A stretch of DNA of 64,000 nt from Laspinema sp. D2d. Its GTDB lineage: Bacteria; Cyanobacteriota; Cyanobacteriia; Cyanobacteriales; Laspinemataceae. Of the stretch, positions 1-8,600 are shown piece after piece (position 1 is the first letter of the stretch; the number at the start of each line of letters is the position of its first letter). The notes below the pieces were generated by a model, which worked only from the letters and a program-made list of their open reading frames with translations, was not told the DNA's origin and searched no databases. The stretch is taken from positions 62,001 to 126,000 of the forward strand of contig NZ_JAMXFC010000005.1 in the NCBI RefSeq assembly GCF_025370755.1, given 5' to 3'. The position numbers and the translations under genes are program-made.

Positions 1-1214
1 TGAACCTGAAATTGGACATTATCCATCGCCAGGGGTTTGAGTTCATCGATTAGGCGTTGTTCTAGCCTTAAGGCAGCAGTGCGACGCAGATGGGTTAATT
101 CTTCACAAGTTTGAATCAGTTCGCCTTGACGAGCTTGATAGAGGCGTTCTAGGACCTCGATGGCGCGATCGGCTTGGGTGAGTTCTTCCAGTTCCGCTTC
201 GATGCGATGGAAGTAGGCGATCGCTGCACTCAGGTTTGGTCCATACTTGCGACAAATTTGCTTGAGTTGGGCAATCCGTTGTTCCACCTCCGCCAATCGG
301 TCGGGATCGCCTTCTAAACTGGAACTGTAGCTACTCATCTGCCTTCCTGCTTCGATCGCCAAAGCTAAGGCATCATTGACCATCTCTAGGACCCCTTGTA
401 GTTCCGGGTCATACGCCACCATATCCCGCAGGGTTTGTTCTACTTCTCCCAACAGGTCCGCCGCCGCCAAGGACCCATCATTTTGTTGATAGAGGGCTTG
501 ATAAACGCGATCGCTTTGTTCCTGAAGTTCTACCACATGGGACAGGCGCTGCCGTTCCTGTTCCAGTTGATCTAATTCGTCCGCCTCGCTGAGATTGGCT
601 TCCGAGAGTTCTTTGACTTGATAATCTAGTAAATCAATCCGTTGCAAGCGCTGTTGTTCCGATTGCCGACTATCTTCTAAAGCTTGTCGGGCGGCATTGG
701 CTTCGGCATACTGGCTGACTACTGCTTGACGGACTGCCAGGACCTCGGGCCCGGCAAACGCATCTAGCCAATCGCGCTGACGTGCTGATTGTCCCAGTTG
801 GACGGTTTGACCTTGGGCGGTGATTTCTACCAGGCGATCACGCAGTTGTTCCATGAGTTGCCGATTGACTAACACCCCATTTAACCGCGATCGGCTCCTC
901 ATGGCCCCGCCTTTACCGAACACGAGTTCCCGACTCACCACGAGAAGCGTGCCGTCTAACAGCTCAATTTCTTGGTCTCGGACATAATTAGCCACCAGGG
1001 GTTCCAGTTCAAAGGTGGCCTCAATCAGCGATCGCCCGGTTCCTGTGCGGATAGCCCTTCCCGTACATTTGCCCCCCAACACAGCATCCAGAGCATCCAG
1101 AATAATTGATTTTCCCGCCCCCGTTTCCCCAGTTAGAACATTCAGACCCCTACCAAAGTCCAAATCTAAGCAGTCAATTAAGGCAAAATTTTCTATCCGC
1201 AGGGACAGCAACAT
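1..1214 (-). CDS. recN: DNA repair protein RecN, 5' part (C-terminus outside window)
   Basis: RecN is an SMC-like ATPase of double-strand-break repair that acts with RecA on DNA. The 404 visible residues begin MLLSLRIENFALID and carry a Walker A motif (GETGAGKS, residues 29-36) typical of the RecN N-terminal ATPase head. This is followed by a long Glu/Gln-rich helical stretch (roughly residues 150-350) that fits the start of the coiled coil. The second half of the head, with signature motif and Walker B, lies beyond the left edge; the family is usually about 550-590 residues. The ATG at 1214 starts exactly where the conserved beta-strand begins. No frameshift is seen in the visible part. Confidence 0.95.
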   Translation of the reverse strand, partial: MLLSLRIENFALIDCLDLDFGRGLNVLTGETGAGKSIILDALDAVLGGKCTGRAIRTGTGRSLIEATFELEPLVANYVRDQEIELLDGTLLVVSRELVFGKGGAMRSRSRLNGVLVNRQLMEQLRDRLVEITAQGQTVQLGQSARQRDWLDAFAGPEVLAVRQAVVSQYAEANAARQALEDSRQSEQQRLQRIDLLDYQVKELSEANLSEADELDQLEQERQRLSHVVELQEQSDRVYQALYQQNDGSLAAADLLGEVEQTLRDMVAYDPELQGVLEMVNDALALAIEAGRQMSSYSSSLEGDPDRLAEVEQRIAQLKQICRKYGPNLSAAIAYFHRIEAELEELTQADRAIEVLERLYQARQGELIQTCEELTHLRRTAALRLEQRLIDELKPLAMDNVQFQV

Positions 1215-1447
1215 AGCAATTCTTATCCTTGTGGAACTATACAGGGGAAAAGCCCCGCCTTCTCAGGCAGGTCGGCGATCCAGTTAATTTCCAGGGTGTT
1301 GAGTACAATAGAAATATCCCAGATTGTTTGCTTGATGACAATCTTATCGCGAAAAATATTTAATACTGATGATAGAGGCTCAGTGCGAGAGCGTTTGGTT
1401 ACATTGATTTCACAGCGACACTTTAAAAAAATTCAATAGTTTTCTTT

Positions 1448-1639
1448 ATGGAATCCGGTAGTCCGTCTGCCCGGTCTTCTGAACCTGTTCCCCAAAATAC
1501 TTTATCCAATTTATTCGGCGGGGCGATCGCTTTACTCACGCTCTTGCTCCCCCTCCTGGCGATCGCGACCTTTTCTGCGAATCGTCTCCCCAATCTGCCG
1601 TCTCCCACATCTTATCCCCTCACCGGGGTGAGGCGATGA
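1448..1639 (+). CDS. small single-span membrane protein, hypothetical
   Basis: A 63-residue ORF with a polar Ser/Pro-rich N-terminus (1-20), one strongly hydrophobic segment around residues 22-44 that fits a transmembrane helix, and a Pro-rich tail. The organisation resembles short uncharacterised membrane proteins of cyanobacteria, but no function is known to me. It lies between divergent recN and ppa. The ATG has no convincing ribosome binding site, and an overlapping ORF on the other strand looks like its shadow. The hydrophobic block is the main argument that this reading is the real gene. Confidence 0.5.
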   Translation: MESGSPSARSSEPVPQNTLSNLFGGAIALLTLLLPLLAIATFSANRLPNLPSPTSYPLTGVRR

Positions 1640-1880
1640 TCCCAGAGCCTTGATATCCCCGGGACCAGAAACTGGGGTTTTGCGTCCTTACTTTGCTGCA
1701 AACCGATGGTTTGTGGGTTCAAGGTTTCTGGTACGATGGCTGACGGACTGTCATGGGGTGTTCAAGCGCGATCGCCAATCTGCGCGACCGCGTTTTACAC
1801 CCTAGGCTGATCCCAATTGAACCCTGCTGAATCGGCAAGATTCGGATAGGAAAACGACCCTCGCCATCCAAGGAGTTATT

Positions 1881-2396
1881 GTGGATTTAACGAAGATTCC
1901 CGCCCAACCGAAACCTGGTCTGATTAATGTCTTAATTGAAATCGCAGGCGGAAGCAAGAATAAGTATGAATTTGATAAAGAGTTAGGCGCTTTGGCTCTC
2001 GATCGCGTCCTGTATGCCTCGGTTCAGTATCCCTTCGATTATGGCTTCATCCCCAATACCCTGGCTGAGGATGGAGACCCCCTCGATGGCATGGTGATTA
2101 TGGATGAACCCACTTTTCCCGGTTGTGTGATTACCGCCCGTCCCGTCGGGTTTTTAGAAATGATTGACGGGGGGGACCCGGATGAAAAAATTCTCTGCGT
2201 TCCGGACAAAGACCCCCGTTATGCTCATGTCAAATCTTTGAAAGATATCGCCCCACACCGATTAGAGGAAGTTGCGGAATTTTTCAGAACCTACAAAAAT
2301 CTGGAAAAGAAAAAAACTGAGATTCTCGGCTGGCATGATGTGGAAAAGGTGATGCCTCTGGTTGAGAAGTGCGTTAAAGCCGGTCAAAAAGGTTAA
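1881..2396 (+). CDS. ppa: inorganic pyrophosphatase (family I)
   Basis: Hydrolyses pyrophosphate to two phosphates in the cytoplasm, pulling biosynthetic reactions forward; Mg2+-dependent. The 171-residue length is normal for bacterial family I enzymes. The family signature D-G-D-P-L-D-G is at residues 64-70, preceded by the conserved YPFDYGFIP block (50-58), and a second acidic cluster (GGDPDEK, DKDPRY) follows near 110-120. The start is GTG at 1881, preceded by AGGAG at 1871-1875, a good Shine-Dalgarno with 5-nt spacing. A terminator hairpin follows at 2477-2500, so the gene is probably monocistronic. Confidence 0.97.
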   Translation: MDLTKIPAQPKPGLINVLIEIAGGSKNKYEFDKELGALALDRVLYASVQYPFDYGFIPNTLAEDGDPLDGMVIMDEPTFPGCVITARPVGFLEMIDGGDPDEKILCVPDKDPRYAHVKSLKDIAPHRLEEVAEFFRTYKNLEKKKTEILGWHDVEKVMPLVEKCVKAGQKG

Positions 2397-2476
2397 TAGA
2401 GACTGAGTTCAGTTGAGGTTCCCGGATCTTGGGGACCCCATAAACACCAGAAAACTGGATAATTGTTGTTTCTTGT

Positions 2477-2500
2477 AGGGGCGCAATTCTTGCGCCCCTT
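2477..2500 (+). terminator. hairpin terminator downstream of ppa
   Basis: A perfect 10-bp stem (AGGGGCGCAA / TTGCGCCCCT) with a TTC loop, followed by a short T stretch, 80 nt after the ppa stop. The rest of the 2397-2770 spacer contains HIP1 sites but no supported gene. Confidence 0.6.
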
Positions 2501-2770
2501 TAAGGCCCTCCATCGGCCAGGGAAGAATATCGGGAAACGTTCCCTTAATGTTGATTTCCTCGACGATCGCTGACTAAAGCAACCAACTCCCGCTACACTG
2601 TAAGTTCAATGGTGCTAACAACTTCAGGGCAATTCCCCGTCTCCATCCAGTCGGACTCCTGGCAATCCAGGGCGATCGCAAAGCCTGCCCGAATTTCCTG
2701 GGTTTTCCGGTCCTGATGTTCTAACATTGAGGCAGAAAGCCGCTAACCTCCTTAGAAACAACTCCGCATC

Positions 2771-3160
2771 ATGCAGCGAACTCTTCTATTAGCGAAAATC
2801 CATAACTGCACTCTGACCGATGCTAATTTGAATTATGTGGGAAGCATTAGTATTGATCAAAAGTTAATGGAGGCAGCAGGTATCTTGCCTTACGAGCAGG
2901 TGCAGGTTGTCAACAAATCCAACGGAGAACGGTTAATTACCTATGCAATTGAGGCCCCGGGAGAGTCTGGGGCGATCGAACTCAATGGGGCCGCAGCACG
3001 TCTGGGTGCACCGGGCGATCGCCTGATTATTATGACCTATGGACAATTCACCCCAGAAGAGGTTACAACATACTCGCCTCGGGTTGTTCTGGTTGATGAG
3101 CAAAACCGTCTGTTGGAAGTTCGCCGGTATGAAGAATTGCATACCTTTAGCCTCGTTTAG
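2771..3160 (+). CDS. panD: aspartate 1-decarboxylase
   Basis: Converts L-aspartate to beta-alanine for pantothenate and coenzyme A synthesis. The proenzyme cleaves itself between Gly24 and Ser25 to form the pyruvoyl cofactor; the processing site Y22-V-G-S25 is present at exactly the expected position. Conserved NGAAARL and GD(R/L)I(I)I blocks follow. The 129-residue length is normal. It starts with ATG at 2771. The next gene (3258) is same-strand but 97 nt away, so an operon is possible but not shown. Confidence 0.97.
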   Translation: MQRTLLLAKIHNCTLTDANLNYVGSISIDQKLMEAAGILPYEQVQVVNKSNGERLITYAIEAPGESGAIELNGAAARLGAPGDRLIIMTYGQFTPEEVTTYSPRVVLVDEQNRLLEVRRYEELHTFSLV

Positions 3161-3257
3161 TGATATCCCCCTAAACCCGGCTTTTGCTGATTACGCTAAA
3201 CTCCGCCTGTTTTGACCTAAAGTACCCACCCCACTGCCTTGCGATCGGATAGTCTCT

Positions 3258-4109
3258 ATGGAAACCAGCCTGGAATCTGCGTTTTTTATCAACTTTTGGG
3301 GAGTGCGCGGCAGTGTCGCCACTCCGGGAAAAGAAACGGTTCACTACGGTGGCAATACCTCTTGTGTAGAAATGCGCGTCGGGGGTAAACGCCTGATTTT
3401 TGATGGCGGGACCGGCTTGCGACTCCTCGGCACCAGTTTAATATCTCAGATGCCCGTCGAGGCACATCTATTTTTTTCCCACTCCCACTGGGATCACATT
3501 CAAGGCTTCCCCTTCTTCGTCCCTGCCTTTATCCCCGGCAATCTCTTTCATGTTTACGGTGCTGTTGCCCCCAATGGTGCAACCATGAAACAGCGCCTCT
3601 CGGACCAAATGTTACATCCCAACTTTCCCATTCCGCTTCAGGGCATGAGGTCTGAGTTAAAATTCTACGACTTACACCCCGGGGATGTGGTCACCATTGA
3701 TGATATCACCATCGAAACCGCCCATTTGAATCATCCCAGTGAAGCCCTCGGCTATCGCATCACCTGGCGAGGACATACCGCAGTTTACTGTACTGATACC
3801 GAACATTATCCCGATCGCCTTGATGAAAATATCCTCTCTCTCGCCCGAAATGCTGATATTTTCATCTACGATGCCACCTACACCGATGAAGAATACTATC
3901 ACCCCGTCACCCCCAAAGTAGGCTGGGGCCACTCCACTTGGAAAGAAGGCATCAAACTCGCCAAAGCTGCGGGAGTCAAGCATTTAGTGATTTTTCATCA
4001 CGACCCCTCTCATGATGATGACTTTCTGGCGGATGTGGAATCTCAAATTCAAGCCGAATTCCCCGATGCCTTCCTCGCGCGAGAAGGCATGAAGTTAAAT
4101 CTAATTTAA
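3258..4109 (+). CDS. MBL-fold metallo-hydrolase
   Basis: A 283-residue protein of the metallo-beta-lactamase superfamily, probably a soluble di-zinc or di-iron phosphodiesterase-like hydrolase; its substrate is unknown. The metal motif H-S-H-W-D-H (H75, H77, D79, H80) is intact, and later ligand regions are visible: HPSEALGY near 158, DTEHYPD near 174 and FHHDPSHDD near 248. The N-terminal FWGVRGSVATPG block is typical of the class-III-like beta-lactamase-fold proteins found in cyanobacteria, often as partners of regulators. Start ATG at 3258 matches the onset of conserved sequence. Confidence 0.85.
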   Translation: METSLESAFFINFWGVRGSVATPGKETVHYGGNTSCVEMRVGGKRLIFDGGTGLRLLGTSLISQMPVEAHLFFSHSHWDHIQGFPFFVPAFIPGNLFHVYGAVAPNGATMKQRLSDQMLHPNFPIPLQGMRSELKFYDLHPGDVVTIDDITIETAHLNHPSEALGYRITWRGHTAVYCTDTEHYPDRLDENILSLARNADIFIYDATYTDEEYYHPVTPKVGWGHSTWKEGIKLAKAAGVKHLVIFHHDPSHDDDFLADVESQIQAEFPDAFLAREGMKLNLI

Positions 4110-4257
4110 AGTCACCACTCCATCACAATTCCTAAAAACTCTGGTTTGTAGTCACGCCTTCAGTGGTTCATCTTCCTCGGGACTTGGCGATCGCAAGTCC
4201 CGCATAAAAGGCGAGACTCTACCCCCTCCCCTGTATCAGCTTCCTCGTAACTTGCAC

Positions 4258-4355
4258 ACAAACCCATCCCCCCCATCTCCCCCATCCTCCCCATCCCCCC
4301 ATCTCCCCCATCTCCCCCATCTCCCCCATCCTCCCCATCCCCCCATCCCCCACCC
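4258..4355. repeat. C-rich minisatellite (CCCCATCTCCC type)
   Basis: About 95 bases of imperfect tandem units built from CCCCAT and CTCCCC. The same unit family in opposite orientation lies at 10962-11073. The strand shown contains almost no G. A Gly-rich reading on the other strand is a by-product of the repeat. Confidence 0.85.
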
Positions 4356-4415
4356 AGGGGAGTAAGATGAGAAGAATAATTTTCCATCAGAAAACATCTA
4401 TCCCTTAAAAACTAT

Positions 4416-5210
4416 ATGGCTGCTAATAATGCCCACATCAAACGGTTACTCGAAACCAAGCAGTGTCAGGGAGGCATCCTCAATGAAGCAAACCTGGGTC
4501 GTTTTAATCTCAATAAAGCGGACTTAAGCGGTGCTAAATTACTGTTTGCCAACCTCAATCAAACCAATCTCAGTCATGCCAACTTGAGTGGGGCTGATTT
4601 GAGTTTTGCGAACTTAGTCGATGCCAACCTCACTCACTCGGATCTGAGTGGGATGGATGGCAAGGGGATGAACCTGTTTGAGGCGAAGTTGAATCATGCC
4701 AACCTCAGTGGGGCCGATTTGACCTTTGCCAATTGCGTCAATACAAATTTCACTGATGCAAATCTCAGTGGTGTGGATTTCAAAGGCGCAAATCTGATTG
4801 GGGCTGTCCTCAATCATGCCAATCTCAGTGGGGTGCAATGTGCCGGGGCGAATTTGGGAAACGCACAATTGGTTGAGGCTAATTTAACCAATGGGGATTT
4901 GAGTGATACAAGGTTAGTGGATGCGGACTTGCGAGATGCCAATCTCAATGGGGCGGATCTTAGAAATGCCAATTTGTTTAATGCCAATCTCAGTGGGGCG
5001 AATCTCACTGGGGCAAACTTGGGAGGTGCAAATTTGGCTCATGCCAAGTTGGATGGGGCGATCGGACTCTATGGCAGTGGCATGGGAATGTCTGGCGATC
5101 GCAACTCGGGGATGCATCAAGCGGGAATGGCTTATATTCCCTTGGGACACCCCGGGGCTTATCCCGGAGGCGGTAGCGGCTTGGCCCTTCCCCGTCCGGG
5201 GATGCAGTAA
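4416..5210 (+). CDS. pentapeptide-repeat protein
   Basis: A 264-residue protein with continuous A(N/D)LxX pentapeptides from about residue 20 to 215, predicted to fold as a right-handed quadrilateral beta-helix. Members act as scaffolds or protein-protein interaction modules; the exact role here is unknown. The first 20 residues look like a short helical cap. The last ~50 residues are Gly/Met/Pro-rich and probably disordered. No signal peptide is seen, so it is likely cytoplasmic. A strong terminator follows directly. The high internal repetition also generates several spurious reverse-strand readings. Confidence 0.9.
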   Translation: MAANNAHIKRLLETKQCQGGILNEANLGRFNLNKADLSGAKLLFANLNQTNLSHANLSGADLSFANLVDANLTHSDLSGMDGKGMNLFEAKLNHANLSGADLTFANCVNTNFTDANLSGVDFKGANLIGAVLNHANLSGVQCAGANLGNAQLVEANLTNGDLSDTRLVDADLRDANLNGADLRNANLFNANLSGANLTGANLGGANLAHAKLDGAIGLYGSGMGMSGDRNSGMHQAGMAYIPLGHPGAYPGGGSGLALPRPGMQ

Positions 5211-5232
5211 CCGGCGATCGGCTCAGTTCTGG

Positions 5233-5279
5233 GGGTAGGTTGTGAGAAATTTTTCTCACAACCTACCCTTTATTTTTTT
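5233..5279 (+). terminator. strong intrinsic terminator
   Basis: A 17-bp perfect stem (5233-5249 pairs with 5252-5268) with a minimal loop, followed by a T-rich tract to 5279. It ends transcription of the pentapeptide-repeat gene. Confidence 0.9.
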
Positions 5280-5280
5280 A

Positions 5281-5667
5281 ACCCTAAAATGTACTATACT
5301 TTGCATCTATTAAACCCTAGAAATATAGGAGAAACCCGTTACAACGGAGTTCATTTGGGGAAACTGGCATTCAACTGGGAGGGACTCTCACTTGAGCGGC
5401 TCAAGCCTAGATGAAACAGGCGGATAAATTGTGGTTTGCTTTGGCTGAAGCAGTGACGGACAAAGGGTTACCAACCTTGAATTCCACGGCTGAAGCCTGA
5501 CTAGAGAAGACTGACGGCCTAAATGCTTATTACACTCTACAAGAATCGGCTAACATAAGAGGGTGAAAGAAATATCTTACCCAAGGCGGGGTTAACCATC
5601 CGTCCGGATCGGGAACTTTGGATGAGGGTAGGTATCCCCTGTAGACCCTAAACAAGGACAGACTCTG
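5281..5667. other. gene-less spacer with small hairpins
   Basis: 387 bases without a supported gene before the 1765-aa kinase gene. A perfect hairpin CTTGAG-CGG-CTCAAG lies at 5391-5405, and the word GGCTGAAGC occurs twice (near 5444 and 5490), the second inside a GGC-TGAA-GCC hairpin. This could be a long 5' leader, an sRNA or a decayed mobile element; I cannot decide between them. Confidence 0.35.
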
Positions 5668-8600
5668 ATGGCGATCGCAATTTTAGACTATCAAATCGGC
5701 GAACTACTCCACGAAAGCAACAACTCCCGAATCTATCGCGCCGTGGGTCTATCCGATAACCAACCCGTTATCCTCAAACTGCTCAATCAAGCCTACCCCT
5801 CCCCAGAAAAAATTGCTCAGTTTAAGCGGGAATATGAAACCACTCAGTCTTTAAATCTTCCCGGAGTCATCAATGCCTATGGTTTAGAAAGGTCTGACCG
5901 TCAGTGGGTGATGGTATTTGAAGATTTTGGCGGGATTTCTCTGAAAAAAATCATTCAAAATCAACCGCTGACCCTGAGCGAATTTTTACCCCTTGCCATT
6001 AACATTGCCGAAATCTTGGATCACGTCCATCAGCAACAAATTATCCATAAAGATATTAACCCCAGTAACCTCATTCTTAACCCCAACACCCAAGAACTCA
6101 AACTCATCGACTTTGGCATCTCTACCCAACTGAGTCGAGAAAATCCTACCTTTCGGAATCCTAATCTTTTAGAAGGAACCCTCCCCTATATTGCCCCAGA
6201 ACAAACCGGACGGATGAATCGCACTGTAGACTATCGCAGTGATTTTTATTCCCTCGGGGCGACCTTTTATGAACTGCTTACTGGCACAGTGCCCTTCCCC
6301 AGCGATGACCCCCTGGCTTTAGTACATTCCCATATAGCACAACAACCCATCCCACCCCATCAGCTAAATCCAGAGATTCCTGAAGCGATTTCGGACATTA
6401 TCTTAAAATTGATGTCAAAAAATGCCGAAGACCGCTATCAATCTGCTTATGGCTTAAAGAGAGATTTAGAAGAAGGTTTGCGCCAGTGGCAAACCACTGA
6501 ACAACTCGAAACCTTTACCCTCGCAACTCAGGATATTTCGGATCGATTCCAACTGCCGCAAAAACTATATGGACGACAGCAAGAAATTGCCGAGCTACTA
6601 TCCGGGTTTGAGCGAGTTTGTAGCGGGGGTCAGACTGAACTGATGCTCGTAGCCGGATATTCTGGAATTGGGAAATCGGCCTTAGTTCAAGAAGTTTATA
6701 AACCGATTACCCGACAACGAGGTTATTTTATCTCCGGCAAATTTGACCAACTGCAACGGGATATTCCTTATGCTTCTCTGGTGCAAGCCTTTCGCTCTTT
6801 AATCTTGCAATTGCTCACAGAAAGCGCGACCCAAATCGCCACTTGGCGGGAGAAACTGCTGACGGCACTTGGGTCTAATGCACAAATCCTCATTGAGGTC
6901 ATTCCCGAACTGAAAGCCATCATTGGTGAACAACCCCCGGTCCCCGAACTGCCAGCAACGGAAGCTGAAAATCGCTTTAAATTAGTCTTCCAAAACTTTA
7001 TCCACGTCTTTACCCAAGCTGAACATCCTCTAATTCTCTTTTTAGATGATTTGCAATGGTCCGATAGCGCTTCCCTGAAATTGTTAGAACTCCTGATGAT
7101 GACTCCGGCGAGTCAGTATTTATATCTCATCGGGGCCTATCGAGATAACGAAGTTTCTTCCGCACATCCATTGATGCTCACCCTAGAGGAAATTCAACAA
7201 ACCCAAGCAACCGTGAATCAAATTTTTCTGACTCCCTTGAGTCTGAGTGATGTCACCCAGTTGGTTGCCGATACCCTAAATGCTCCTGAAAAAATTGCCC
7301 GACCCCTTGCGGAGTTAGTAGAGGTAAAAACGAAGGGGAATCCGTTTTTTGTCAACCAATTTTTAAATTCTCTCTATAAAAATAAAGTTCTAAATTTTGA
7401 GTCTTCCCATCGCTGTTGGCAGTGGGATATTCAGGAAATAGCCGCCCAAAACATTACAGATAATGTGGTTGACTTGATGGGAGATCAAGTGAAAAAACTG
7501 CCGGAAGCCACCCAAACTTGCTTAAAATTAGCGGCTTGTATGGGCTATCGCTTTGACCTAGAAACATTGGCCCTAGTCTCTCAAAAATCTCGTTCAGAAA
7601 CCGCAGCCGCATTATGGGAGGCCATTTCTGAGACTTTAATTTTACCCCTTGGGGACGACTATAAGCTCATGGAAGTCGATATCCCGGAGATTGCACAGGG
7701 GGTAACCGTGGAGTATAAATTTGCTCATGACCGCATCCAGCAAGCGGCTTATTCTTTAATTCCGGAAACTGATAAACAAGCGGTCCATCTCCAGATTGGT
7801 CAGTTATTTCTCGAAAATATTCCCCCAGAGAATCGCGAGCAAAATATCTTTGATATCGTCCATCAACTTAACTTGGGCCGGGAAGCCATTCTGGACCTAT
7901 CTTTACAACAAGAGTTAGTTTTCTTAAATGAAATAGCCGGTAAAAAAGCCAAAGCCTCTGCTGCTTTTAAATCGGCCTTACGTTACTTTCAAGCGGCGAT
8001 CGAGTTACTTCCCCCAAACAGTTGGGAAGAGCAATATGATTTAACCTTAGCCCTCTATTTAGAAACCGTTGAAGCCGCTGTTGTTAGTAGTTCTTATGCC
8101 TTGATGGAAGAATTCGGAGAAGTAGTTTTACAAAAAGCGCGATCGGTTTTAGATCTAGTTAAAGTTTATGAACTGAATATGCAAGCCTATTATGCACAAA
8201 ACCAATTATCTGAAGCAATGAAAATTGGGCTAGAAATTTTAGAACGGTTAGAAATGCCACTTCCGGAAACCCCCACTCCAGCGGCTCTTGCAGAGGCTAT
8301 AGCAGAAACTCGGGCAGCTTGGGCAGGAAAGCGGATTCAGGATTTAATCGAGCTACCTCCTATGACGGACCCCTATAAGTTGGCTGCCAGCAAGGTTTTA
8401 ATGAGCCTATCTGCCTCTACTTACGTTGTATTTCCGGAACTTTATCCCATCGTTTTACTCCGGATGTCTAGTTTATTCCTCCAATATGGCAATACCTCAG
8501 AATCTTCTATTGGTTATGCTGCTTATGGCTTGTTTTTATGTGGGGTAGAAGGGGATTATGATGCGGGATATGAATTAGGCCAATTAGCTTTAAAAATTGA

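Noticed and set aside
1423-1608. 61-residue reverse frame opposite the small membrane protein gene
   Set aside because: No hydrophobic or conserved pattern; shadow of the + strand frame.
4160-4387. Gly/Asp-rich reverse-strand frame
   Set aside because: It is produced by the C-rich minisatellite and has no ribosome binding site.
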